Source: a virus
Length of the DNA: 26,411 bases
Direction: 5' to 3' (one strand)
Virus record (IMG/VR): IMGVR_UViG_3300034102_001402
Span: 1 to 26,411 of that record
The notes under the pieces were generated by a model. It searched no databases. It saw only the letters and a list, made by a program, of their open reading frames with translations, and was not told the origin of the DNA. Made by a program: the position numbers and the translations under genes. Shown piece by piece: positions 7,099-15,571 of this stretch (position 1 is the first letter of the stretch; each line of letters begins with the position of its first letter).

Positions 7099-8152
7099 AC
7101 AAGAAAACATAGAAAAATTAGAAGAAGCGTTAGGTAGGTTACATTCAAAAGAAAATAACATTTATTTTCTAACTTATGACACAAGAAATAACGCAAGAGC
7201 GTCCATAAAACACATTTATGATATGGCGTTGACTTTAAAACAAAATGGTCATAAATCAAATATTTTAGTGGAGGACAAAACATACACAGGAGTCGAATCT
7301 TGGTTAGGTGATACGTACAAAGAACTACCAGTCGTGTCCATCAAAGAAGATAAGATTGAATTAAAAATTGATGATGTTTTAGTTGTTCCTGAATATTTTT
7401 CAAACGCTCTTGAGCAATTAACTAATATCAAGTGTATTAAAGTAATGTTAGTACAACAAAAAGATTTTATGTTTGAAACACTATCAATTGGTAGTAGATG
7501 GTCGGACTATGGATTTGATAGAATCATCACCACAACAGAAAGTGCAAAAAAATACATTTCAGATATTTTTCCTGAAAGTTTAGTCTTTGTAATCCCTCCA
7601 ATTATTGGTGATAATTTTAAACCTATTGAACTACCATTAAAACCATATGTTGCGATTAGTTGTAGAGATAGAGTTGTACATAGAAGATTAATTTCACAAT
7701 TTTATTTAAAGTTTCCTCAGTTACGTTGGATTACTTTTAAAGATATGGTTCAGATGAGTTACGATGAATTTGCAACTAATTTAAAAGAATGTATGGTTTC
7801 TGTTTGGGTTGATAATGAATCAACATTTGGTACATTTCCTTTAGAGTCTATGAAATGTGGTGTTCCCGTTATTGGTAAGATTCCTGAAACAGAACCTGAT
7901 TGGTTGGATGAGAATGGAATGTGGACCTATGACACAAATAAAGTTGTTGAAATTTTAGGTTCATATATCTTAGCATGGATTGAGGGAGTTGAGTTACAAG
8001 AAGAGGTGACTACTAAAATGAAAGATACTTTATTACCATATGAAACATCAATTACTCAAAATAGTATCAATTCAATTTTCGGGTCATTAATTAATAAAAG
8101 AATCGAATCTATCGAGAACGCATTAGAAAAATTAAAACAAGAACAAGAATAA
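7091..8152 (+). CDS. GT-B-like glycosyltransferase
   Basis: 353 residues. A short coiled N-terminus (to about 20) precedes NNIYFLTYDTRNNARASIKHIYDMALTLKQNGH, which is the first Rossmann strand and acceptor-side helix of a GT-B enzyme. IKCIKVMLVQQ and DRIITTTESAKKYI close the first domain. The second domain starts near 190 (KPYVAISCRD) and holds VSVWVDNESTFGTFPLESMKCGVPVIG, the classical donor-site strand-loop-helix with the Glu of the EX7E-type region. Sugar and acceptor are unknown. A C-terminal basic helix (about 325-353) may oligomerise. Overlaps the preceding gene by 8 nt and stands 5 nt before the next glycosyltransferase, so the two probably act in one pathway. Confidence 0.8.
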   Translation: MSKQENIEKLEEALGRLHSKENNIYFLTYDTRNNARASIKHIYDMALTLKQNGHKSNILVEDKTYTGVESWLGDTYKELPVVSIKEDKIELKIDDVLVVPEYFSNALEQLTNIKCIKVMLVQQKDFMFETLSIGSRWSDYGFDRIITTTESAKKYISDIFPESLVFVIPPIIGDNFKPIELPLKPYVAISCRDRVVHRRLISQFYLKFPQLRWITFKDMVQMSYDEFATNLKECMVSVWVDNESTFGTFPLESMKCGVPVIGKIPETEPDWLDENGMWTYDTNKVVEILGSYILAWIEGVELQEEVTTKMKDTLLPYETSITQNSINSIFGSLINKRIESIENALEKLKQEQE

Positions 8153-8157
8153 TCAAT

Positions 8158-8937
8158 ATGAAAAATATAACAGTATTAATACCTATTCACAAAATTAGTG
8201 AAGATTATAAGGAAATGTTAAATAAAGCTTTAGAGTCTGTTGAAGATTTTCACAACGACGTAAAAGTATCGTTGGTATGTCCCGCGGAAGTAAAAAAAGA
8301 GTTAACTAACTTATCTGATAAATTAGAAATTAATTTCGTAGTTAATAATGGTAAAACTGACTTTTGCTCCCAAGTAAATTTAGGTATCGAGAAATGTGAC
8401 ACAGAATGGTTTACTATTTTAGAAGTTGATGACCAATTTAAATCAATTTGGTTAAAATCAATTAACGATTATAGAAAAATTTATAGTGATGTTGATGTAT
8501 TCTTACCAATAGTAAAAGATATAAACTCAGAGGGAACCTTTGTTAGTTTTACTAACGAATCCGCTTGGGCTTATGGATTTACTGATATGCAGGGATTTAT
8601 TGATAATGAGGTATTATTAGAATATCAAAACTATCAAATTAGTGGTGGACTTTATCGCACACAAAAAATTAAAGATAATGGTTTATTAAAAGAAAACATT
8701 AAATTGACTTTTGGATACGAGTTTTTATTAAGATTAACTCACAATGGAGTTAGGGTGATGATAGTACCGAGAGTTGGTTACCAACACGTTAATCTTAGAG
8801 AGGATTCATTATTCTGGTTATACAAAAACGATGAGAATAGTTTATTATCCGAAAAAGAAGTTAAATTTTGGTTAGACTCAGCAAAAAAAGAATTTTTCTT
8901 TAAAAATAAACGAGATGTAAATTATATAGAAGCTTAA
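8158..8937 (+). CDS. GT2-like (GT-A fold) glycosyltransferase
   Basis: 259 residues. ITVLIPIHKISEDYKEMLNKALESV is the first strand and helix of the GT2 nucleotide-binding domain. INFVVNNGKTDFCSQVNLGIEKC fits the second conserved block, where the free-loop N.G of the family sits. WFTILEVDDQF (about 82-92) contains the Asp pair corresponding to the metal-binding DxD. SGGLYRTQKI and LTFGYEFLLRLTHNG correspond to the acceptor part, with an E.L.R pattern in the last helix. No transmembrane segments, so it is a soluble enzyme. Its stop shares an A with the start of the sigma factor gene (TAATG), so the two are translationally coupled. Confidence 0.8.
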   Translation: MKNITVLIPIHKISEDYKEMLNKALESVEDFHNDVKVSLVCPAEVKKELTNLSDKLEINFVVNNGKTDFCSQVNLGIEKCDTEWFTILEVDDQFKSIWLKSINDYRKIYSDVDVFLPIVKDINSEGTFVSFTNESAWAYGFTDMQGFIDNEVLLEYQNYQISGGLYRTQKIKDNGLLKENIKLTFGYEFLLRLTHNGVRVMIVPRVGYQHVNLREDSLFWLYKNDENSLLSEKEVKFWLDSAKKEFFFKNKRDVNYIEA

Positions 8938-9635
8938 TGCCAAGACCAAGAACCCAAAAAATTTATTTTGGGGAGGATCAAGAGAAGGCGGTAGTTAGTT
9001 ACTTAGAAAGCACTGACGAAGCAGAAAGAAATAAGATATTCAACGAATATTTACGTGAACCCCTAATTATAATGGTCGAATCAATTATTCGACGTTATAA
9101 ACTTTACAGAAAAGATATGGAATTTGAAGAAATTCATACAGACACAATGTCCTTTCTTATTACCAAGATTAATAAATTTGACCACACAAAAAATACCAAA
9201 GCGTATTCTTACTTTGGTACAATCTGTAAAAACTACCTTATGGGAGCAATACAGAAGGATACAAAGGAACAAAATAGACAAGTATCATATGACGACATAT
9301 CATCAGATATTGAGGGTAGATCTGACCTATCATATGTGATAGATGAACATATTATAGACTATAGAGATATCATTATAAAAATGAGTATAGACTTAGAACT
9401 TTTTGTTGAAAATGAAGATTTAACCGAAAATGAACAAAAATTAGGGTATGCGTTACTAGAGATTTTTAACAATTTTGATATGATATTTCAAGTTGGAGAT
9501 GGTAACAAATTCAATAAAAACCTTATATTACTCTCTTTAAGAGAAATGACTTCATTGTCAACCAAAGAAATTAGAATATCCCTCAAAAGATTTAAAAAGT
9601 TGTATGATGGAATTTTAGGTGGATTTTTAGAATAA
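8937..9635 (+). CDS. Late-transcription sigma factor, T4 gp55-like
   Basis: 232 residues; T4 gp55 is a short sigma-70 relative that directs RNA polymerase to late promoters. Residues about 36-110 resemble sigma region 2 in gp55-type proteins: a helix FNEYLREPLIIMVESIIRRYKLY, then FEEIHTDTMSFLITKINKFDHTKNTKAYSYFGTICKNYLMGAIQK. The F-D...N..AY.YF..I...Y.....K pattern is the RNA polymerase and -10 binding core. The C-terminal half has a helical section LREMTSLSTKEIRISLKRFKKL, which could be a region-4 or clamp-contact remnant. It is the likely reader of the TATTTATT(A/G) motif. Coupled to the upstream glycosyltransferase by TAATG. Confidence 0.8.
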   Translation: MPRPRTQKIYFGEDQEKAVVSYLESTDEAERNKIFNEYLREPLIIMVESIIRRYKLYRKDMEFEEIHTDTMSFLITKINKFDHTKNTKAYSYFGTICKNYLMGAIQKDTKEQNRQVSYDDISSDIEGRSDLSYVIDEHIIDYRDIIIKMSIDLELFVENEDLTENEQKLGYALLEIFNNFDMIFQVGDGNKFNKNLILLSLREMTSLSTKEIRISLKRFKKLYDGILGGFLE

Positions 9636-9638
9636 ACC

Positions 9639-9647
9639 TATTTATTG
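9639..9647 (+). promoter_or_regulatory. Directional TATTTATTG motif (candidate late promoter)
   Basis: TATTTATTG starts 4 nt after the sigma factor stop and ends 2 nt before the ATG at 9650. The 2-nt spacing is identical to that at three other genes. Confidence 0.45.
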
Positions 9648-9649
9648 GT

Positions 9650-10030
9650 ATGAGAACACAAAGAAATTTAATCTCCTTAGAGGTTGATTCTGCATTAGCT
9701 TTAATGCAGGAAATCTACAATGACATTGTGGAACAAAAGAATACAGCATCAATGATAACAAAGAAAATGTTAACATTTATGAAAGATGCTGAGGACATGA
9801 GTGTAATAGGTCCCGTCATCAAAGAACAACAAAAAATCCTAAACGATTGTACTGAGAAAAAAATCTCCTTAGTTAAACTACAAGGTGTTTTATTAAAACA
9901 AACACAATCTACAGGTAAGGCCGGTGGACCTATGGGTAAATTAACCTTATCTGATGAAGATAGAGAAATATTGGACAAATTAATGGAAACTGGTTCTGAT
10001 AATAAAGGTAAGTCAAACTACACACTATAA
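9650..10030 (+). CDS. Hypothetical coiled-coil protein, possible tail/baseplate
   Basis: 126 residues, almost wholly helical in appearance: ISLEVDSALALMQEIYNDIVEQ, a Met/Lys-rich stretch, then PVIKEQQKILNDCTEKKISLVKLQGVLLKQT. A Gly-rich turn (GKAGGPMGK) and an acidic helix (LSDEDREILDKLMETG) end it. It opens the presumed tail/baseplate run and shares its last base with the start of the next gene, suggesting co-translation. No known family recognised; chaperone or small structural subunit are both possible. Confidence 0.65.
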   Translation: MRTQRNLISLEVDSALALMQEIYNDIVEQKNTASMITKKMLTFMKDAEDMSVIGPVIKEQQKILNDCTEKKISLVKLQGVLLKQTQSTGKAGGPMGKLTLSDEDREILDKLMETGSDNKGKSNYTL

Positions 10031-11943
10031 TGTCCAACAAAATAAAAGAAACAAGAAAAAAGATTAGGCAAAAAATTGATGCCATTAAAAGGGCAAAAGA
10101 TAATGCTAAGGATAAGGCTAACAAATTTGTTGATGGTTATGAAAACAAAGCATTAAAAGGTGCCGATGACCTATCAAAAACTCTATCAGATTTTTCCGCA
10201 AAAAAACTAAAAAAGTTAGAGGGTGGGATAAATCGAGCTAGTGACGTATTCTCTGATTTATTAGAAACGGTAGAAAAATTTGTAAGTGCGAAAAATATAA
10301 AAGTTGAATCTTCGGATAAGTTATTCTCAAAACAAAGGTTAAGACAACTTACAAACGAATCGGCTATCGAAACTTTAAAATCGTCACAACAAATTATTTT
10401 AGAAGCGGTACAAAAAATATTATTTGCAGGAGACGGTATATGTGGTTCCAACAAAACATTTGGTTCAACTGACACTGTAACATTAAAACCACAAGAATTT
10501 GATTTTATGAACGTATTAACCGTTGACCCAACATCAAACGTTGGTCAAATTGTTTATGAAAAAGAATCTCCAGATTTAGGTAAACGTAAAATGAATAGAA
10601 ATTTATATAATGCTTTTAATAGTCCATATACTTTTACATCTCTAAATGGTAATAATTTATTTTCATTATCGTGGGACACATCGAACCAAAGATATGATGT
10701 TGCAGGTTTACAAGGTAAAAATATAAAAACATTTTTTACTGATTATTATTCAAGTATTGAACCCGTAGATTTTAGTGGAGTTACTAAAACCGCAATATAC
10801 ATGACATTACATGGTGATGGTAGTGAACCTCCTTTATTTGATAAGGGGTTTAATGATTTAAATAGATTATTGGCGAAACTATGTGCAATGTGTGGAAACC
10901 CCAAAAATGGTAAAATTCCTAACGCAACCACAGAATTTAACGAAAATGACGAAGACATCCAATCTTATTTTGACTTTGATGATGTAGAGGGAGTTGACTT
11001 AGATGATGAAAAAGATAGGTTAGATAAAGTACTAAAGTTTAGAGATTGTAATAATTTTAAAATACCCATAAACCCAACACATTTCGAAGATTTTGTTTAT
11101 GATGACGGTAATTTAAATGATTCAGTAAATGATGCTTTATTTAATGCTGCGTCCGATGCTCATAATCAGTCTGAAGGTTCAATACCTCCAGATAATTTTC
11201 ATTTGTCAATTTTAAATACTTTCATACTTAGTTTACCCAAGGCACTTATCGGTTCTTTATTAACCCCAAAATATTTTTTACCATTCATAATAGTTTATAA
11301 AGTTTTAGTTACAGGTGTTGGTGGGGTAATAAAAACCGCTAAACAAATGATGAAAATTTTATATAAATTATTTAATGAAATTATTACAAAATTATTATGG
11401 AAATTTATTAATGAATTTTGGAGAAGAGTTAAAAAAGATTTATTGGTATTTTTAGTTGACATTGCTGCAACAATATTAAAAAAGAAAGGTAAAAGATATC
11501 GATTAATTTTATTATCATTAATTGCAATTTTAACAAAAATACTTGAAAGTGGTTTTGATACTTGTAAAGACTTATATGGTTTAATAAATAAAGCAATTGA
11601 TTTAGCTTTATCAGGTTTTGGTGGTGGGTTCGCAACTGCCGGAATTAGTACCTTTTTATTACCATTTTTCTTACAAAAACCTGGATATAGTGAAGATGGT
11701 GCGGTGATTCGTGCAATTGAAAAATTGGAAGAATCTGGTGTTTCAACCTCACCCATATTTGGTGAGGATAATAAAATAATTGATTTAGTAAAATCAGTAA
11801 TAAGTGGTCACGTGGAAGAACAAGATACAAATGGATTCATAGCCGCAAGTAATACTTCGGTTATTATACCACACCCAAGTCCATTCGTTGGTGCGGTATT
11901 TATTCCACCGGGATTATTAACAGTAGGAGGAGGTACATTTTAA
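10030..11943 (+). CDS. Large structural protein with hydrophobic segments
   Basis: 637 residues. The first 100 residues are Lys-rich coiled coil. The middle (about 140-390) is a soluble, Asn/Asp/Phe-rich domain with a C..C pair (LCAMCGN). Three hydrophobic stretches follow: about 392-440 (LPKALIGSLL, YFLPFIIVYKVLV), 472-505 (VFLVDIAATIL, RLILLSLIAIL) and 528-550 (Gly-rich, GISTFLLPFFL). The tail is Pro/Gly/Ile-rich and ends GGGTF. Position, size and the downstream gp5-like gene suggest a baseplate, hub or pilot role. The hydrophobic segments raise the possibility of membrane contact during genome entry. No T4 counterpart is recognised; this is context-based inference. Confidence 0.7.
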   Translation: MSNKIKETRKKIRQKIDAIKRAKDNAKDKANKFVDGYENKALKGADDLSKTLSDFSAKKLKKLEGGINRASDVFSDLLETVEKFVSAKNIKVESSDKLFSKQRLRQLTNESAIETLKSSQQIILEAVQKILFAGDGICGSNKTFGSTDTVTLKPQEFDFMNVLTVDPTSNVGQIVYEKESPDLGKRKMNRNLYNAFNSPYTFTSLNGNNLFSLSWDTSNQRYDVAGLQGKNIKTFFTDYYSSIEPVDFSGVTKTAIYMTLHGDGSEPPLFDKGFNDLNRLLAKLCAMCGNPKNGKIPNATTEFNENDEDIQSYFDFDDVEGVDLDDEKDRLDKVLKFRDCNNFKIPINPTHFEDFVYDDGNLNDSVNDALFNAASDAHNQSEGSIPPDNFHLSILNTFILSLPKALIGSLLTPKYFLPFIIVYKVLVTGVGGVIKTAKQMMKILYKLFNEIITKLLWKFINEFWRRVKKDLLVFLVDIAATILKKKGKRYRLILLSLIAILTKILESGFDTCKDLYGLINKAIDLALSGFGGGFATAGISTFLLPFFLQKPGYSEDGAVIRAIEKLEESGVSTSPIFGEDNKIIDLVKSVISGHVEEQDTNGFIAASNTSVIIPHPSPFVGAVFIPPGLLTVGGGTF

Positions 11944-11944
11944 T

Positions 11945-12145
11945 ATGGATAAAGAAAAAATTATTGAAGTTATTAGCGATGTTAAAAATAAATCAAATAA
12001 AGATTTATTTCTTGCAATAAATGAATTGAATGATGAATTTGAAAAAACAAAAACATTAATCATTGATTTAACAAGACATCTTGATAGTGTTGAAGAATTG
12101 TTCAATGAAATAAACGATGAAATAGAAAAAAGAATTAAGAAATGA
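11945..12145 (+). CDS. Small coiled-coil protein
   Basis: 66 residues. A charged helix throughout, with heptad-like Leu/Ile spacing in LFLAINELNDEFEKTKTLII and LDSVEELFNEINDEIEKRIKK. The start is 1 nt after the 637-residue gene and the end overlaps the gp5-like gene by 4 nt, so it is translated between two putative baseplate genes. It could be an assembly chaperone or a small linker subunit; function unknown. Confidence 0.7.
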   Translation: MDKEKIIEVISDVKNKSNKDLFLAINELNDEFEKTKTLIIDLTRHLDSVEELFNEINDEIEKRIKK

Positions 12146-13701
12146 GTGATGTGAGCACTAGAATTATTGAACTGGGTCTATGTTCAGATAATAGAGACCC
12201 GTTGGGGTTAGGTAGAATACGTATCCAAACATTTGGTAACGGTTCTGGACCTTCTGCTGGTGCTTTAAAATATGAACCATGGGACGACAAAGACCCTTTT
12301 ATTGCTATTCCATTTTTACCCGCTAATATAAACTATGTACCCTTAATCGGACAATCAATTAAAATCATCAATTATGACCCGATTAAAGACACAGTAAATA
12401 GAGAATATATTTCTGGACCATTTACCACAACACATGATTTTAACACACAAGTATATGCGTCCCAAGTTAAAAACACAACATACGGAGGTGCCGATTCAGA
12501 ATTACCCAAAATCGTTAATCAAAAAGATGGCCAAATTATTGATACCTTTGCAAAATCGTCAATTGCAAAATATGAAGATTATGCCGTATATGGTAAAAAT
12601 GGTTCAGACGTTTTGTTTACAGAAAACGGACTATCTTTAAGAGGAGGTAAGTTTGTACCAAAAACGATGGTTGCTCAAGAACCAAACATGTTTAATAAGC
12701 CATACATGTCAAATAAAATGGCAACACTTCACCTTAAAAAATATACTAATAAATTAGAATATTATGATGAGACCACAACTGAACTTATTACTGAGTCTAA
12801 AAATTTAAAATCTATAATAGAATATAGTATTGATAAATTTGATGGTAGTAACGCAATTATTAGTTTCTATGTATATCTAATTAAAGATTTTGATAATGCT
12901 AAACAGACAGTCTATGGTAACATATATAACACAAATAATCCAAAATTAGAAAATTCACCAATTATTACGGGTAGTACTCAATTAATAACAACGGGAACAA
13001 CAGAACCAACATTTACTGTATTCGTATCGGATATTTTGTCTAATGGAGTAAATGGTATCTATAAAAAAATTAGACATACCTTAAAGAAAATACACAATAA
13101 AACAAGTCTTTTTCATATAGATCCAACACTACCATTTTCAAGTGTTGATTTACATCCATTTTATTTTAGACCAACATTATCTTGTGTAAATTCTATATTG
13201 ACAACTCAAGATGAAATAAACAACAGGGTAATCATATTCAATAATATTATTTTAGCGTCTGGAATTGGTCCTAAAAGTGGGTTAGTTTATGATAAAACAA
13301 AAATGTCACCAGCAACCAAACCTATAACTAAAACTGTTACAAAATTAAGAGACACACCAAGTTCCGAACAAACTTTCTCATCTTTGAAATCGGATAAAAT
13401 ATTTTTGTTATCTCCAGAGTCTAATCCCCCTGAAAAACAAATTGCGATAGATTTTTCTAAATTGGAAAAATATGAATTAAGTCAGGAAAATTACATGAAT
13501 GACATTTTACCTCACACATATTCGTCAGTTAGAGGTGAAACCCTTATTAGACTTATTGAGTCCATAATTAATTTAATATTCAGTCACCAACACAATTTAG
13601 TCGGTCCTCCAGTACCGAGTGACCCAAATTATATTAATTTAATGAAGTTAATGGAAACAATGAAACAAGATATTTTAAATAATTCAATTAGAATCAACTA
13701 A
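12142..13701 (+). CDS. gp5-like OB-fold baseplate/spike protein
   Basis: 519 residues. Residues about 8-105 resemble the N-terminal OB fold of T4 gp5/VgrG-type tail spike hubs: LGLCSDNRDPLGLGRIRIQTFG parallels the D.MDPL.LGRVRV strand of gp5. FIAIPFLPANINYVPLIGQSIKI and the Tyr/Gly-rich closing strand follow. The middle section (about 150-400) is beta-rich and does not resemble the gp5 lysozyme; no E-D-T lysozyme active site was seen, nor a repetitive beta-helix. The end is helical (LIRLIESIINLIFSHQHNLVG, then LMKLMETMKQDILNN). I infer a hub or spike-adjacent baseplate component. It shares 4 nt with the coiled-coil gene before it. Confidence 0.7.
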   Translation: MSDVSTRIIELGLCSDNRDPLGLGRIRIQTFGNGSGPSAGALKYEPWDDKDPFIAIPFLPANINYVPLIGQSIKIINYDPIKDTVNREYISGPFTTTHDFNTQVYASQVKNTTYGGADSELPKIVNQKDGQIIDTFAKSSIAKYEDYAVYGKNGSDVLFTENGLSLRGGKFVPKTMVAQEPNMFNKPYMSNKMATLHLKKYTNKLEYYDETTTELITESKNLKSIIEYSIDKFDGSNAIISFYVYLIKDFDNAKQTVYGNIYNTNNPKLENSPIITGSTQLITTGTTEPTFTVFVSDILSNGVNGIYKKIRHTLKKIHNKTSLFHIDPTLPFSSVDLHPFYFRPTLSCVNSILTTQDEINNRVIIFNNIILASGIGPKSGLVYDKTKMSPATKPITKTVTKLRDTPSSEQTFSSLKSDKIFLLSPESNPPEKQIAIDFSKLEKYELSQENYMNDILPHTYSSVRGETLIRLIESIINLIFSHQHNLVGPPVPSDPNYINLMKLMETMKQDILNNSIRIN

Positions 13702-13706
13702 TTTGA

Positions 13707-13715
13707 TATTTATTA
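13707..13715 (+). promoter_or_regulatory. Directional TATTTATTA motif (candidate late promoter)
   Basis: TATTTATTA, 5 nt after the gp5-like stop and 9 nt before the ATG at 13725. Confidence 0.42.
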
Positions 13716-13724
13716 ATAAAGAAG

Positions 13725-15098
13725 ATGTCATATTTCCGTTCATATTTTGAAAAAAACAACACGATAATCAAGAATTCTCAGGTAAACACGGCTAAAAACC
13801 CAACTACTGAGATTTTCTATGGTTCAGGATTTTCTAAATTTTTATTTAAAGTTAATCTTACAGATTTACAAGGTAAAATAAATAATGGTGATTTGGTTAT
13901 TGACCAAAATACTAAACATTATTTAAAAATGACCAATACCATATTTGGTGACGAGGGATTAAAGGGTCAGAATAGAACCACTGGTAGAAATCGTGCAACT
14001 TCATTTAATCTAATAGTTTTTAAAATAAGTGAGTTTTGGGACGAAGGTTTAGGTTTTGATTACCAAGATAGTGAATATGACTTTACTGCAGGTAATAGTA
14101 CATTTGATGAGAGACCATCTAACTGGTTTAATAAAACCACATTGAATCAATGGTCAAGTCAGGGTGTTTATAGTACCGACCCTGTTATTGTTACCACCGC
14201 CCATTTTGATAATGGTAATGAAAATTTAGATGTTGATATTACAAGTTATATAAATGGTATAATTTTATCGGGGAATACAAATCACGGGTTAGGAATTGCT
14301 TTTGAAGTAATATATCAAAATATCACACCTGAAATTGACCAATCTGTGGCGTTTTTTACAAAATACACACAAACATTCTTTGAACCGTTTGTTGAATCTG
14401 TGTTTCAAGATAGAATAGAAGATAATAGACATAATTTTATTGAAAAACAAACACAGAATTTATACCTACATGTTACAAAGGGAACTAATTACTATGATTT
14501 AGATTCATTACCAACAGTTGACATTACTGATAATAGTGGAACACCAATTAGTGGATTAACAGGACTTACAACAAATAAAATACGAAAAGGAATATATAAG
14601 GTTACATTTGGTTTACAAGGTGTCTTGTGTGACGGAAAAAGGTTCTATATTGATAAATGGAAAGGACTACTCCTTAATGGGGTGTCAATAAGTAACGTTA
14701 GTCAAAAATTTGTACCAAAACCTTATACTGCCGGATTTACAATTGGTGAAAATCAAACAGAATTACAAAGATACGTTATTCAATTTTTCGGATTGAAACA
14801 AAATGAAAAAATATTAAGGGGAGAAAAAAGAAAAGTGGTTGTTACATTTAGGTCAATAAATGAACCAAAATCAGTTTTATTTGATGAAGTATTCTATAGA
14901 ATTTTCATTAAAGAAGGTAGAACCGATGTTGTTGTTTACGACTGGACACAACTTGATGTAACAAACGAAAACTCATTTGTGTTTGACACTTCATTTATGA
15001 TACCGAGAGAATATATGGTCGAAATAAAGGGAAAAACTCATACAGAGGAGATATTCTATAACGAAACAATAAAATTTGAGATAGTATCTGAAAAATAA
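13725..15098 (+). CDS. Beta-rich structural protein, DNRLRE-like N-terminus
   Basis: 457 residues, mostly beta. The first 230 residues resemble a DNRLRE/CBM-like beta sandwich: TIIKNSQVNTAKNPTTEIFYG, FLFKVNLTDL, a W.E segment (ISEFWDEGLGFDY), then LDVDITSYINGIILSG and NHGLGIAFEV, which match the closing strands of that fold. The second half has Ig-like features (LYLHVTKGTNYYDLDSLPTVDITD; KRKVVVTFRSINEP; YMVEIKGKTHTEEIFYNETIKF). No catalytic motif. The fold and position suggest a baseplate, collar or fibre-attachment protein; the resemblance is by eye and the exact role is unknown. The start follows AAAGAAG, the nearest thing to a purine-rich ribosome site in this part of the window. Confidence 0.65.
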   Translation: MSYFRSYFEKNNTIIKNSQVNTAKNPTTEIFYGSGFSKFLFKVNLTDLQGKINNGDLVIDQNTKHYLKMTNTIFGDEGLKGQNRTTGRNRATSFNLIVFKISEFWDEGLGFDYQDSEYDFTAGNSTFDERPSNWFNKTTLNQWSSQGVYSTDPVIVTTAHFDNGNENLDVDITSYINGIILSGNTNHGLGIAFEVIYQNITPEIDQSVAFFTKYTQTFFEPFVESVFQDRIEDNRHNFIEKQTQNLYLHVTKGTNYYDLDSLPTVDITDNSGTPISGLTGLTTNKIRKGIYKVTFGLQGVLCDGKRFYIDKWKGLLLNGVSISNVSQKFVPKPYTAGFTIGENQTELQRYVIQFFGLKQNEKILRGEKRKVVVTFRSINEPKSVLFDEVFYRIFIKEGRTDVVVYDWTQLDVTNENSFVFDTSFMIPREYMVEIKGKTHTEEIFYNETIKFEIVSEK

Positions 15099-15101
15099 AA
15101 C

Positions 15102-15110
15102 TATTTATTA
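15102..15110 (+). promoter_or_regulatory. Directional TATTTATTA motif (candidate late promoter)
   Basis: TATTTATTA, 3 nt after the previous stop and 2 nt before the ATG at 15113. Confidence 0.45.
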
Positions 15111-15112
15111 TT

Positions 15113-15568
15113 ATGAATATAACTGAATTAATTAAGAAACATTTAAAAAAAGTGGTAAAGGAACAAGAATCACACATATCTGAAGACGGAACTTACATGG
15201 TTTTATCCAACTTAGTTCAAATTAAGAATGATATCGAAAAGATATTGTCCTATAAACACCAATCTGATTTTCCAAAATTAGTTACGGGTGAACACGCGTG
15301 GGCGGGTGACCATATAACTACATCTAAAGATGATATTGAAGAAGTGGCTAACTTTATTGATGGTTACTTTGAACAAAAGAATTTGTCAGAAGCGGAAAAA
15401 AAGAGTAATAAACTTTGTTCAAGAGGTTTATCTGCTGCAAAATCTAAATTTAAAGTTTATCCATCGGCATATGCGAATGGTTATGCTGTACAAGTTTGTA
15501 AAGGTAAAATAAAAGGATTAGATGGTAAAAAAAAATGTTCGGGTTCATATTGTAGCGGTAAAAAGTAA
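15113..15568 (+). CDS. Phage protein with PSAYAN/Cys C-terminal module
   Basis: 151 residues. The N-terminus is a basic helix (ITELIKKHLKKVVKEQE). Residues about 26-90 are a helical, soluble section. From 102 a compact C-terminal module begins: CSRGLSAAKSKFKVYPSAYAN, then GYAVQVCKG and a final CSGSYC. The AAK.KF.VYPSAYAN pattern recurs in small proteins of many T4-like phages. Four Cys (102, 129, 142, 147) could bind a metal or form a redox pair, but the spacing is not a standard zinc finger. It is 3 nt upstream of the next gene, which has the related CGR...YPKCRPS pattern, so the two may form a virion pair. Function unknown. Confidence 0.7.
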   Translation: MNITELIKKHLKKVVKEQESHISEDGTYMVLSNLVQIKNDIEKILSYKHQSDFPKLVTGEHAWAGDHITTSKDDIEEVANFIDGYFEQKNLSEAEKKSNKLCSRGLSAAKSKFKVYPSAYANGYAVQVCKGKIKGLDGKKKCSGSYCSGKK

Positions 15569-15571
15569 ATC

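Noticed and set aside
6831-7283. 150-residue open frame on the minus strand
   Set aside because: Ser/Phe/Leu-rich composition typical of antisense to acidic coding DNA; overlaps two well-supported plus-strand genes.
11295-11756. 153-residue minus-strand frame inside the 637-residue gene
   Set aside because: Shadow of the long plus-strand gene with no promoter and no protein-like domain pattern.
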